The position numbers and the translations under genes are program-made. A DNA stretch of 23,625 nt from Vicinamibacteria bacterium. Its GTDB lineage: Bacteria; Acidobacteriota; Vicinamibacteria; Vicinamibacterales; UBA2999. A model generated the notes under the pieces. That model saw nothing but the letters and a program-made list of their open reading frames with translations, was not told the DNA's origin and ran no database searches. Every line of letters begins with the position of its first letter. The stretch's first letter is position 1. The stretch is from assembly GCA_025938035.1 (NCBI GenBank), contig JAICQE010000051.1, positions 1 to 23,625 on the forward strand, read 5' to 3'. Below, piece after piece: positions 6,736-14,862 of the stretch.

Positions 6736-7940
6736 CGACCACGGTGATGCGTGCGGCGCCGGCCGGATGGCTTTTGCCATTCGGCGCAACGCTCATCGCC
6801 ATGTTCGCGCTGCAGTTGTCGAACCTCGGGTTTTCGCCGCTCCTGCCGTCGATTCAGCAGGAGTTCGGCATGAGCTATACGCAACTCGGACTCTTCACCG
6901 GGCTCTACGGGTTGCTGGCGATGCTGCTCAGCGTGCCGGCCGGCGTCAGCGCGAGGCGCTTCGGTGAGAAGCGCGTGCTGGGTATCGGACTGCTGGGCGT
7001 GGCTGCCGGAAGCGTGCTGCTGGGCGAGGCCTGGAGCTTCGAGTCCGCGCTCACGTTCCGCGGCCTGACGATCTTCGGCTACCGCTTCGCCTTCGTCAGT
7101 GTGCTCATCGCCGTCGCGCTCACCGCGCCCGCCTCGCTGCGCGGGCGCACGATGGGCGTGCTCGGCGCGACCTCGGCGCTCGCGTCCGTGGTCGGGGCTC
7201 CGCTCGGCGGCGTGCTGGTCGGCGAGTTCGGGTGGCGTTTCGCGATTCTCGGCTATGCGGCGATGGCGGTGCTTGGCGCGGCGGTCTTCTCGCTGTTCTA
7301 CCGCCCGGCATCGGACGACATGCCGAGCGTCGACCCGCATCTGGCGCACGACGCCGACCGCCGGAGCGCCTTCCTCTCGCCTGTGGTCTGGATGCTTGCG
7401 CTCGTCGTCGGACTTGGCGGCTTTGGCCAGTTCACCGTGACCTATTTCGTGCCGAGCGTGGCGAAGGCGTTGTATGGCCTCGACGCGAAGGCGGCAGGCC
7501 TCATCATCAGCACCGGCTATCTCACTGCGATCGTGGTCAACCTTGGCGTGGGACTGCTGGCGGATCGCTTTAACAAGCTGATCGTACTGGCTGGAGTGTT
7601 CGTTCTGCTGGCTGGGGCGTCTGCCTCGATGGCGATGGAGAACCTTCTCACCTTCCGCGTGGCGACGGCTGCCGTGATCGGGTTTGGCTTCACCGCCGCA
7701 AATCAGCTCTACGGTCTGGCCGGCAGCGTGATGCCGCGCCGCGAGGCGGGCCATGCGATGGGCGTCGTGAGCCTCGGCGCGGGTCTGTTCGGATACTTCG
7801 GCCCCCAGATGCTCGGCATTCTGCGTGATCGGACGGGTTCGTTTGCGGCGGGCTTCTACATGGTGGCCATTGCCGACGTCATCACGCTGGTTCTCATTGC
7901 CGTGCTGTACCGGATGACGCGAGGAGAGGCACACCCATGA
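6732..7940 (+). CDS. MFS transporter
   Basis: This 402-residue integral membrane protein shows about twelve hydrophobic segments and typical major facilitator loops: GVSARRFGEKRVLG between helices 2 and 3, and GLLADRFNKL in the second half. A long cytoplasmic loop near residues 190-215 (RPASDDMPSVDPHLAHDADRR) separates the two six-helix bundles. The start GTG 6732 overlaps the dehydratase stop by four bases (GTGA), so expression is probably coupled; ATG 6747 is an in-frame alternative. Its position at the end of the CoA-transferase and dehydratase genes suggests import of the acid they process, or export of a product. Direction and substrate are not determinable from sequence. Confidence 0.93.
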   Translation: MTTTVMRAAPAGWLLPFGATLIAMFALQLSNLGFSPLLPSIQQEFGMSYTQLGLFTGLYGLLAMLLSVPAGVSARRFGEKRVLGIGLLGVAAGSVLLGEAWSFESALTFRGLTIFGYRFAFVSVLIAVALTAPASLRGRTMGVLGATSALASVVGAPLGGVLVGEFGWRFAILGYAAMAVLGAAVFSLFYRPASDDMPSVDPHLAHDADRRSAFLSPVVWMLALVVGLGGFGQFTVTYFVPSVAKALYGLDAKAAGLIISTGYLTAIVVNLGVGLLADRFNKLIVLAGVFVLLAGASASMAMENLLTFRVATAAVIGFGFTAANQLYGLAGSVMPRREAGHAMGVVSLGAGLFGYFGPQMLGILRDRTGSFAAGFYMVAIADVITLVLIAVLYRMTRGEAHP

Positions 7941-9574
7941 AACGGCAGTTTGTGACGAGCGTGTTCGTGGTACTGATGTTGAGCGTCACCGTCTCGGCCC
8001 AGGCACCGGCAACGCGCGGAACCGGAGATCAGCGCCGGCAATACGTCTTCACGCCCACGGGTCAGCAGTTGCCCTACCGGATCTACGTTCCGAAGACGTG
8101 GGACGGAAAGGCGTCGCTGCCGATCGTCCTGATGCTGCACGGCGCCGGCGCGAACGAGGGCACGTACCTGGATCAAGCCGATGGTCTGCTGATGAAGCTT
8201 GCGGAGCAGCACCGCTACATCGTCGTGTCGCCCCTCGGGTTCACGCCGATGGGCGCGTACGGCAATCCTCTCCGGCTGCCGGCAGTGTTCGGACAATCCG
8301 CGGCCGCAGCATCGCAGCGCGCCGCCGTGACCCCCGTCCGCCAGCGTGAGCTGAACCTCAGCGAGCTCGAGGTGATGACCGTCCTGGAAATGGTCACCGA
8401 GGAATACGGCGCGGATCGCTCGCGCACGTATCTGGCCGGCCACTCGATGGGCAGCGGCGGGGCGTGGCATCTCGCCGCCAGGTACCCGGAACGATGGCGC
8501 GCGGTGGCGCCGATGTCCGGGCCGTTCGTCGACCAGGCGACGTATCCCTTCGATCGCATCAAGCGGCTGCCGATCTTCATGACCGAGGGCACCGGCGCCA
8601 CACCGTCGCTCGAAGGCAGCCGTGCGATGGCGCGCTATATGCGCGAGGGCGGCTTTGCGTTCGAATACCTCGAGGTCGATGGCAATCACGGAAGCATGGT
8701 GCCGATGGTGTGGCCGCGGATCTTCGAGTTCTTCAATCGGCAGGGGCAGGCGCCCGCGCCGCCGCCGCGAGCGGTTGCGCCAGGTCCACATGGTGTGACC
8801 GCCGACTCCTATCCGACGCTGGCGACGCACACGGCGTATCACCCGACGAACCTTGCCGCATTCGGGCCGTCGAATCGGCTGCCGATCGTCTCGTGGGGCA
8901 ACGGCGCGTGTGCGCGGAACGGCTCCGCGTTTTCGGTGTTCCTCACGCAGATCGCATCGCATGGTTATCTTGCGATCGCGGTCGGTCCGAAGAATCCGCC
9001 CCAGGGACAGCCGTCAACACCGACGATCGACGATCAGCTCCTGCTCGACGCCATCGACTGGGCAGTGAAGCAGAACTCGGACCGATCGAGCCGCTTCTAC
9101 AACAAGCTCGACACGAACCGGATCGCGGTGATGGGCCAGTCGTGTGGCGGCCTGCAGGCGCTGGCTGTGTCGCACGACCCGCGCGTCACGACCACCGTCG
9201 TCATGAACAGCGGGGCACTGCCTCCCGGATCGTCGTCGCCGGCGTTGAAGCAGAGCGCCGGCAACAAGGACAGCCTGAACCGGCTGCACGGGCCGGTGGC
9301 CTACATCATCGGCGGTCCGTCCGATGTGGCGTACCCGAATGCCGAGGACGACTTCGCGCGGATTTCGAAGGTGCCGGTCTTCAAGGCCAATCTGAACGTC
9401 GGTCACGGCGGAACATATCGCCAGCCTGGCGGTGGCTGGTTCGGCGAGGTTGCCGTGGCGTGGTTGGACTACCAGCTGAAGGGGAGTGCGGAGGCCGCGA
9501 AGTGGTTCGTCGGTGCCGACTGCCGGTTGTGCACCGATCCGCTCTGGGCGGTCGAGAAGAAAGGCATGCGGTAG
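7937..9574 (+). CDS. Exported tandem alpha/beta hydrolase (two-domain fusion)
   Basis: This 545-residue secreted protein has a signal peptide (residues 1-21) and two hydrolase domains joined by a Pro/Ala linker near 271-284. Domain 1 (about 40-268) resembles PHB-depolymerase/LpqC-type esterases, with HGAGAN as oxyanion region, nucleophile S170 in GHSMG and H251 in GNHGS; the usual acid position reads EGTGATP without Asp. Domain 2 (about 290-535) has S402 in GQSCGG, D463 and H490 in VGHGGTY, and ends with a CxxC pair (C529, C532). Domain 2 is a paralogue of the standalone protein at 11908-12978. The ATG overlaps the MFS stop (ATGA). Likely a periplasmic esterase; substrate unknown. Confidence 0.86.
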   Translation: MKRQFVTSVFVVLMLSVTVSAQAPATRGTGDQRRQYVFTPTGQQLPYRIYVPKTWDGKASLPIVLMLHGAGANEGTYLDQADGLLMKLAEQHRYIVVSPLGFTPMGAYGNPLRLPAVFGQSAAAASQRAAVTPVRQRELNLSELEVMTVLEMVTEEYGADRSRTYLAGHSMGSGGAWHLAARYPERWRAVAPMSGPFVDQATYPFDRIKRLPIFMTEGTGATPSLEGSRAMARYMREGGFAFEYLEVDGNHGSMVPMVWPRIFEFFNRQGQAPAPPPRAVAPGPHGVTADSYPTLATHTAYHPTNLAAFGPSNRLPIVSWGNGACARNGSAFSVFLTQIASHGYLAIAVGPKNPPQGQPSTPTIDDQLLLDAIDWAVKQNSDRSSRFYNKLDTNRIAVMGQSCGGLQALAVSHDPRVTTTVVMNSGALPPGSSSPALKQSAGNKDSLNRLHGPVAYIIGGPSDVAYPNAEDDFARISKVPVFKANLNVGHGGTYRQPGGGWFGEVAVAWLDYQLKGSAEAAKWFVGADCRLCTDPLWAVEKKGMR

Positions 9575-9579
9575 GATCC

Positions 9580-10500
9580 GTGCTGCTCCGCACCGTCATC
9601 GCCGTTGGACTGGTGGCGATCGCCAGTGAGGTCACCGCGCAGACGCCGGAGGTGATTCGTCTGTGGCCAGGCAAAGCTCCGGGATCGGAGAACTGGACGG
9701 TGCCCGAAGCCACCACCACGTCACCGGCTGGCGACAGGACCATCAGCAACGTGAGCGATCCGTCGGTGTCCGTGTTCCTCCCTTCGCCCGCCAGCGCCAC
9801 CGGAACCGCCGTCGTCGTTGCTCCCGGGGGAGCGCTGCGCATCCTCGGGTGGGATAACGAAGGCGTCAAGGTCGCGCAGTGGCTGAACTCCAAAGGCATT
9901 GCGGCGCTGGTGCTGAAGTACCGGACGCTGCAGTCGATGCCGGGTGGCGGCCGCGGGCGCGGCGCGGCGCCACCGGCAGGCGCTGCGGCGGGGCCGCGGA
10001 AGGAACTCGAGATTCGCAACGGCAATGCGAACCCTGAGCCGGATGATCTTACGCTGCGGGAGGTGCTGCAGATGGGAATTGCCGACGCGCAGCAGGCGCT
10101 GCGCCTCGCGCGGCGGAACGCGGCCGCGTGGCGGATCGATCCAGCGCGTCTCGGCATCATGGGCTTTTCTGCGGGTGGCGGCATCGCGGTCGGCACCGCG
10201 CTCGCCGAGCGCACCGACGCCTCGCCTGATTTCCTCGTCTCGCTCTACGGGCCGTCGCTGCAGGACGTCAACGTGCCCGCGCATGCGCCGCCGCTGTTCA
10301 TTGCGGTCGGCTCAACCCATTTCAATGTGACGAATGGCTGCCTCGCGCTCTTCGCGGCGTGGAAGGCTGCGGGTAAGCCGGCGGAGATCCACGTCTACGA
10401 CCAGGTCAGCGCCGGCTTCGGCATGACCACGCGCGGGCTGCCGGTCGATTCCTGGAGCGACCGCCTGCTCGAATGGCTCGTCGCAAGGAAGCTTCGATGA
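9580..10500 (+). CDS. Exported acetylxylan-esterase-like alpha/beta hydrolase, probably catalytically impaired
   Basis: This 306-residue protein has a signal peptide (about residues 1-21) and the layout of BD-FAE/xylan esterase-like hydrolases: APGGALRILGWDNEG as oxyanion region, a nucleophile elbow GFSAGG (S197), and a C-terminal block ending GLPVDSW. In relatives the catalytic His lies in G-G-H-G-F-G; here that segment reads V-S-A-G-F-G, with A278 at the His position. The acid position, usually A-D-D, reads G-S-T at 244-246. A Gly/Arg/Ala-rich insert occupies about 121-140. GTG 9580 is the first start after the upstream stop (5 bases) that yields a signal peptide. It could be a binding or scaffold pseudoenzyme, or use other residues. 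Confidence 0.84.
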   Translation: MLLRTVIAVGLVAIASEVTAQTPEVIRLWPGKAPGSENWTVPEATTTSPAGDRTISNVSDPSVSVFLPSPASATGTAVVVAPGGALRILGWDNEGVKVAQWLNSKGIAALVLKYRTLQSMPGGGRGRGAAPPAGAAAGPRKELEIRNGNANPEPDDLTLREVLQMGIADAQQALRLARRNAAAWRIDPARLGIMGFSAGGGIAVGTALAERTDASPDFLVSLYGPSLQDVNVPAHAPPLFIAVGSTHFNVTNGCLALFAAWKAAGKPAEIHVYDQVSAGFGMTTRGLPVDSWSDRLLEWLVARKLR

Positions 10501-11873
10501 CGCGGACGCGGCTGATCGCCGCGCTGCTGGCTGCCTGCATCCTGCTGGCGCTCGCCGCGCGGGAGAGCCGATCGCAGCAGCGTCCTGGGTCGACTGCGTC
10601 GTCACGCCCCAACGTGATCCTGATCATGACGGACGACATGGGGTACGCCGATCTCGGCAGCTACGGCGGCAAGGACATCAAGACCCCGAACCTCGATCGA
10701 TTGGCGCGGGACGGTGTCCGTCTGACCGACGCATACGCCAATGGCGTGCTGTGCAGCCCGACGCGCGCGGCGCTCATCAGCGGCCGATATCCCCAGCGCG
10801 GCGCGATCGAGACGGCGCTCGGTCCCGAGGGAACACGCGGTCTTGCCGTCAGCGGATCGTCGCTGCCGCGGTTGCTGAAGAACGCCGGCTATCAGACCGC
10901 GCTGATCGGCAAATGGCACCTGGGTGGCAGCGTGACGGGCGCTGCGAAGAATGGTGGACCGCGCGCACACGGCTTCGATCAGTTCTTCGGCCTGATGGGC
11001 AGCCACGTGGACTACTGGCATCACAACCGCGGCCCGGGGTCAGAGGATCTGTGGGAGAACGAGACGAAGATCTCGATGACGGGCCAGTATCTGACGACGC
11101 TCATCACCGAGCGTTCGATTCAGTTCATCGAACAAAGCGCAGCGGCGCGCCAGCCCTTCTTCCTGGATGTCGCCTATAACGCGCCGCACTGGCCGTACAA
11201 CCGGCCGGACGAGCCGTCGCCGGCACCCGGCAGCGGTGCGCACGTCACCGGCAACGCCGAGAATCCTCCAACCCGCGCCGACTACGCGTCGATGCTCGAA
11301 GCTGCCGACAGCGGCGTCGGCCGGATTCTGCAGACCGTTGCGAGGCTCGGGCTGACGGACAACACGATCGTCATCTTCACGAACGACAACGGCGGCGAGT
11401 GGCTGTCGAACAACGGACCGCTCTTCAACCGGAAGTGGACGGTGTGGGAAGGCGGCATCCGCGTGCCGGCGATCGTGAGGTGGCCCGGCCGCATTCGCGC
11501 CGGCAGCGTGTCGGATCAGGCAGCGATCACGTTCGACTGGAGCGCATCCATCCTGGCGGCTGCAGGAGCTGATGTGCCATCGGCCTACGAGGGGATGAAC
11601 CTCTTTCCAATCCTCGAGGGTCGCGTGCCGAAACAGGAGCGGACGTTCTTCTGGCGGTCGGCCCCCGGTTCGAACCGCACGCAGCAGGCGGTGCGTCAGG
11701 GCGACTGGAAGCTGGTCGTCGATGCAAACCACCTGCTGCTCTACAACCTGCGCGATGACATCGGCGAGCGGCACGATCGCACGGCGCAGCGGCCGGACAT
11801 CGTCCGTCGTCTTCGTACGTTGCTCGGTGAGTGGGCGCGCGCCGTGGACGCCGACGCGAAGGGCCTGAAGTAG
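10497..11873 (+). CDS. Exported sulfatase (arylsulfatase, Cys-type)
   Basis: This 458-residue enzyme has a signal peptide (residues 1-27) and the complete type I sulfatase signature CSPTRAALISGR, with C86 as the residue normally converted to formylglycine. Metal ligands D46-D47 in LIMTDDMGY and D297-N298 in FTNDNGG are present, as are K139 and H141 in GKWHLG, H231 in APHWP and K313. It should hydrolyse sulfate esters in the periplasm; fine substrate class (carbohydrate or aryl) cannot be told. It needs a maturase such as FGE or anSME, which is not in this window. ATG 10497 overlaps the previous stop (ATGA); in-frame ATG 10473 would give a larger overlap and a worse signal peptide. Confidence 0.95.
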   Translation: MTRTRLIAALLAACILLALAARESRSQQRPGSTASSRPNVILIMTDDMGYADLGSYGGKDIKTPNLDRLARDGVRLTDAYANGVLCSPTRAALISGRYPQRGAIETALGPEGTRGLAVSGSSLPRLLKNAGYQTALIGKWHLGGSVTGAAKNGGPRAHGFDQFFGLMGSHVDYWHHNRGPGSEDLWENETKISMTGQYLTTLITERSIQFIEQSAAARQPFFLDVAYNAPHWPYNRPDEPSPAPGSGAHVTGNAENPPTRADYASMLEAADSGVGRILQTVARLGLTDNTIVIFTNDNGGEWLSNNGPLFNRKWTVWEGGIRVPAIVRWPGRIRAGSVSDQAAITFDWSASILAAAGADVPSAYEGMNLFPILEGRVPKQERTFFWRSAPGSNRTQQAVRQGDWKLVVDANHLLLYNLRDDIGERHDRTAQRPDIVRRLRTLLGEWARAVDADAKGLK

Positions 11874-11893
11874 GGAATACTCAACCATGTATC

Positions 11894-11900
11894 GAGGAGA
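11894..11900 (+). promoter_or_regulatory. Strong Shine-Dalgarno deciding the start at 11908
   Basis: GAGGAGA lies 7 bases before ATG 11908. An in-frame ATG at 11887 has no comparable site and would place this motif inside its coding region, so 11908 is the better start. It is the clearest ribosome binding site in the window. Confidence 0.7.
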
Positions 11901-11907
11901 CAGCAGC

Positions 11908-12978
11908 ATGTCAGTCAGACACATGAGTGGGCTCGCACTTGCAGCGGGCCTCGTCCTTGGCTTCGGCCTCGTCGTCGGCCCCGTCGCCGCGCAGAACGCG
12001 CCGGCCGCCGATGCCACCGCACGTCTCAGGCCGGTGACGGCCAACCTGCGCGGCAATCCACCAACCGGGCCGCACGCCGTCGTCATCGAGCACGATCAGG
12101 CTCTCGCCACACACACGATCTATCGCCCGGCGACGCTCGGCGCGTCGAAGCATCCGGTGCTGGTGTGGGGTGAGGGCGGCTGCGCGAAGGACGGCCTGCA
12201 ATTCCCCGAGTTCCTCAACGAGATCGCGTCGCACGGCGTGGTCGTCATCGCGGACGGTCCTCCCGTGGCTCGAACCGCTCCTGGTGGAGGTGCGGCGCCG
12301 GGTGCCGCTGGCGCGCCTGGCGCAGGCGCTGCGGCCGGGCCACGCGCCGGAGGCGCGGCACCAGTAGCTGGTGCGGCTCCGGGGGCCGCAGGTGCAGCGC
12401 CGCCGGCAGGTGGTCGTGCGGGTGGCGGCCGTGGCGCCGGCCGCGGCAACATGCTCGACGGCTCGGCATTGATTCAGGCGCTGGATTGGATCGCCAAGGA
12501 GGGCAACGACTCGACGAGCCGGTTCTATCAGAAGGTCGAGACGAACCGTGTCGCCGCAATGGGTATGTCGTGCGGCGGCCTGATGTCCTACGGCGCCTCC
12601 GCCGATCCACGCATCGCGACTGTGGGCATCTGGAACAGCGGGCTCATTCAGCCGGACGAGAAGATCTTCGCCGGCCTGCATTCGTCCGTGATTATCGTCA
12701 CGGGCGGCGAGAAAGACATCGCGTATGCGAACGGGAAGCGTGATTTCGAGACGATGCCGGCGAGGATACCGGTGTTCTACGGGGTGTATCCGTCCGTCGG
12801 ACATGGCGGGACGTACAACGAAGACAATGGCGGGCCGTTCGGCGTTGCCGCGGTGGCCTGGCTCAAGTGGCAGTTGATGAACGACACCAGCGCGAAAGGG
12901 AAGGGCTACTTCACCGGCGCCAACTGCGGAATCTGCGCCGACTCGAAGTGGCAGACCGCGTCGCGCTCGCTCCAGTAG
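11908..12978 (+). CDS. Exported alpha/beta hydrolase with Pro/Gly/Ala-rich insert
   Basis: This 356-residue protein has a signal peptide (residues 1-29) and a single hydrolase domain closely related to the C-terminal half of the tandem hydrolase at 7937-9574. Shared landmarks are WGEGGCAKDG, EIASHG, the nucleophile S221 in GMSCGG, D270 in GGEKD, H299 in VGHGGTY and a terminal CxxC (C340, C343) that may form a disulfide. Residues 122-180 are an insert made almost only of Gly, Ala, Pro and Arg, placed in a loop before LDGSALIQALDW. The catalytic triad appears complete, so it is likely an active periplasmic esterase or related hydrolase. It starts 34 bases after the sulfatase stop. Confidence 0.87.
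   Translation: MSVRHMSGLALAAGLVLGFGLVVGPVAAQNAPAADATARLRPVTANLRGNPPTGPHAVVIEHDQALATHTIYRPATLGASKHPVLVWGEGGCAKDGLQFPEFLNEIASHGVVVIADGPPVARTAPGGGAAPGAAGAPGAGAAAGPRAGGAAPVAGAAPGAAGAAPPAGGRAGGGRGAGRGNMLDGSALIQALDWIAKEGNDSTSRFYQKVETNRVAAMGMSCGGLMSYGASADPRIATVGIWNSGLIQPDEKIFAGLHSSVIIVTGGEKDIAYANGKRDFETMPARIPVFYGVYPSVGHGGTYNEDNGGPFGVAAVAWLKWQLMNDTSAKGKGYFTGANCGICADSKWQTASRSLQ
12271..12447 (+). repeat. Low-complexity Pro/Gly/Ala coding insert
   Basis: About 59 codons inside the hydrolase gene encode repeated short motifs such as GAAPGAAG, AGAPGAG and GGRAGGGRG. There is no exact tandem period, only imperfect GC-rich repetition, which could expand or contract by slippage. Confidence 0.75.
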
Positions 12979-13012
12979 CGGCGTGAACCGTAGTATTCTC
13001 TGCCGACTATTC

Positions 13013-13852
13013 ATGCCTCACGTCGGGCGAGTGCTTCTCTTCGTCACGCTGGTGTGGGGGGCCGCCGCCACACCGGCGGCTGCGCAGGTCGATTTCTCGG
13101 GCGTGTGGGCGCCGATCATGCACGAGGACTCGATCGAGCGCGCCGCCGGACCCGATATCGGCGACTTTCTCGGCCTGCCCATCAACGACGCCGCACGTCA
13201 GCGTGCGGAGGCGTGGGACGCGTCGCTGCTCACGCTGCCGGAGCACCAGTGCAAGCCGCACCCGTCCACCTACGGATTCCGAGGCGTCGGCAATCTTCGC
13301 ATCTGGAATGACATCGATCCTGAAAGTGGGCGGGTCGTCAGTGTTCATACCCACATCCAGTGGATGGAGCAGAAGCGCGAGATCTTCATGGACGGCCGGC
13401 CGCGTCCGCCAGATTTTGCGGCGCACACATGGCAGGGATTTTCGCTCGGCCGCTGGGAAGGGCCCGTCCTCGTCGTCGAAACCGATCATCTGAAGGCCGG
13501 GTGGATCCGCCGCAACGGCGTGCTGCTCAGCGATCGTGCCCGCATGACCGAGCGGTTCATCAGACACGGCGATCTGCTGACGCACGTCTACATCATCGAG
13601 GACCCCGTCTATCTCACCGAGCCGCTGATCAAGACGAACGGATTCCGGCTGACCAATCAAGTCGCCAACGCGCCCTATCCCTGCAAGGAAGTCGTGGAGG
13701 TGCCGCTGGACCCCGGCGAGGTCCCTCACTATCTGCCCGGGCAGAACCCGTACGTGACGGAATTCGCAAAGAAACATGGCCTGCCGATCGAGGCGACGCG
13801 CGGCGGCGCTGAAACGGCGCTCCCCGAGTTCGCACGGAAGATCCGCAAATGA
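13013..13852 (+). CDS. Exported GRWEG-family protein of unknown function
   Basis: This 279-residue protein starts with a signal peptide (MPHVGR, a hydrophobic core, then PAAAQ). The mature part shows the landmarks of a family repeated across this window: DFSGVW near the N-terminus, a conserved Cys (HQCKPH), an R-E-I-F-M-D-G-R segment, then GRWEGPVLVVET, a K-A-G-W-I-R-R-N-G block, MTERF and IEDPVYLTEPL. The C-terminal tail (YLPGQNP followed by EFAKKHG) matches the start of the fused gene at 1-1107. ATG 13013 is preferred; GTG 12983, 4 bases after the previous stop, is an in-frame alternative. Its stop overlaps the MBL start (ATGA). No biochemical role is known to me; the pairing with MBL genes is the best clue. 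Confidence 0.85.
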   Translation: MPHVGRVLLFVTLVWGAAATPAAAQVDFSGVWAPIMHEDSIERAAGPDIGDFLGLPINDAARQRAEAWDASLLTLPEHQCKPHPSTYGFRGVGNLRIWNDIDPESGRVVSVHTHIQWMEQKREIFMDGRPRPPDFAAHTWQGFSLGRWEGPVLVVETDHLKAGWIRRNGVLLSDRARMTERFIRHGDLLTHVYIIEDPVYLTEPLIKTNGFRLTNQVANAPYPCKEVVEVPLDPGEVPHYLPGQNPYVTEFAKKHGLPIEATRGGAETALPEFARKIRK

Positions 13853-14862
13853 ATCGGCGGATGGCCTTCGCCGCCGCGGCGGGTCTCGCTCTGTCAATGA
13901 TCAGCGCGGCGCGGGCGGAGCAGGGTTCGCAGCCGGCGGGGTCGCCGGCGCCGCAGGTACTCACCGTACGGTCGCTGCACGTGCAGGGGAACGTCTGGAT
14001 GATCAATGCCGGGACCGTGAACGTCGCGGTCCAGATCGGCGACCAGGGCGTGCTGCTCGTGGATACCGGACCCGAAGGTCTGGCCGAGGCGATTCTGACG
14101 GAAGTCCGTCGGCTCGCCGGCGACAAGCCAATTCGCTACATCGTCAACACCCACTCGCATCGCGATCACACGGGCGGCAACGTGAAGATCGCCAGCGCAG
14201 GGAAGTCGATCATTTCCGGCAACTTCGCGGCGCAGGCCGGGACCGGCGCTGCGGATGCCGCCAAGATTCTTGCGCACGAGCAGACGCAGGTCCGCATGCA
14301 GGCGGAAGGGCCCGACGGTGTGCCTGCGGCAGGGTGGCCGACCGACACGTTCTTCGTGGCGAAGGATGCCTTCTACTTCAACGGCGAGGCGGTTGAACTT
14401 CTCCATCAGCCGGATGCGCACACGAGCGGCGACGTCATCGTCCACTTCCGCAAGTCGGACGTCATTGCCGCGGGCGACGTGTACATCAACACAACCTTTC
14501 CGGTCATCAATCGCGAGCACGGCGGCAGCTATGCCGGCTTACTTGCCGCCTTGAACCGGATCATCGACATCACCGTGCCGCGCGACAAGGCCGAGGGCGG
14601 CACGTACGTGATCCCGGGACATGGACGGCTGGCGGACGAAGCCGACGTCGTCGACTACCGCGACATGGCCACCATCGTGCGCGATCGCGTCCGCGACGCG
14701 ATCGGCAGGAAGATGTCGCTCGAGCAGGTAAAGGCCGCGCGGCTGGTGCGCGATTACGAGGGACGCTTCGGCGCAGCGCAAGGCACCTGGACGACCGATG
14801 CGTTCATCGAGGCGGCGTATCGCAGTCTCAGCCCGGCCCGTCCTGCGGCAGGTGCACGATGA
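13849..14862 (+). CDS. Exported MBL-fold hydrolase with complete metal-ligand set
   Basis: This 337-residue protein has a signal peptide (residues 1-23) and all expected MBL ligands: H102-x-H104-x-D106-H107 in THSHRDHTGG, H191 in DAHTSGD, D210 in AAGDVY and H258 in IPGHG. It is homologous end to end with the MBL half of the fused gene at 1-1107, where four of these ligands are substituted. The C-terminal region LEQVKAARLVRDYEGRFG is shared by both. It is probably a periplasmic dinuclear-metal hydrolase; the substrate is unknown. Both junctions are ATGA overlaps with GRWEG-family genes, upstream and downstream, which argues for coordinated production and perhaps a shared substrate or complex. 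Confidence 0.92.
   Translation: MNRRMAFAAAAGLALSMISAARAEQGSQPAGSPAPQVLTVRSLHVQGNVWMINAGTVNVAVQIGDQGVLLVDTGPEGLAEAILTEVRRLAGDKPIRYIVNTHSHRDHTGGNVKIASAGKSIISGNFAAQAGTGAADAAKILAHEQTQVRMQAEGPDGVPAAGWPTDTFFVAKDAFYFNGEAVELLHQPDAHTSGDVIVHFRKSDVIAAGDVYINTTFPVINREHGGSYAGLLAALNRIIDITVPRDKAEGGTYVIPGHGRLADEADVVDYRDMATIVRDRVRDAIGRKMSLEQVKAARLVRDYEGRFGAAQGTWTTDAFIEAAYRSLSPARPAAGAR

Noticed and set aside
6420..7934. 504-codon minus-strand frame opposite the MFS gene
   Set aside because: Composition dominated by Arg, His, Glu and Gln without hydrophobic or motif structure; it is the complement of membrane-protein codons.
8464..9579. Upstream in-frame extension of the esterase at 9580
   Set aside because: It overlaps the tandem hydrolase in another frame and has Arg/Ser-rich low-quality sequence; the signal peptide sets the start at 9580.
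12271..12447. Tandem repeat or CRISPR-like array
   Set aside because: The repetition is imperfect codon-level Gly/Ala/Pro bias within an open frame, with no fixed repeat and spacer structure.
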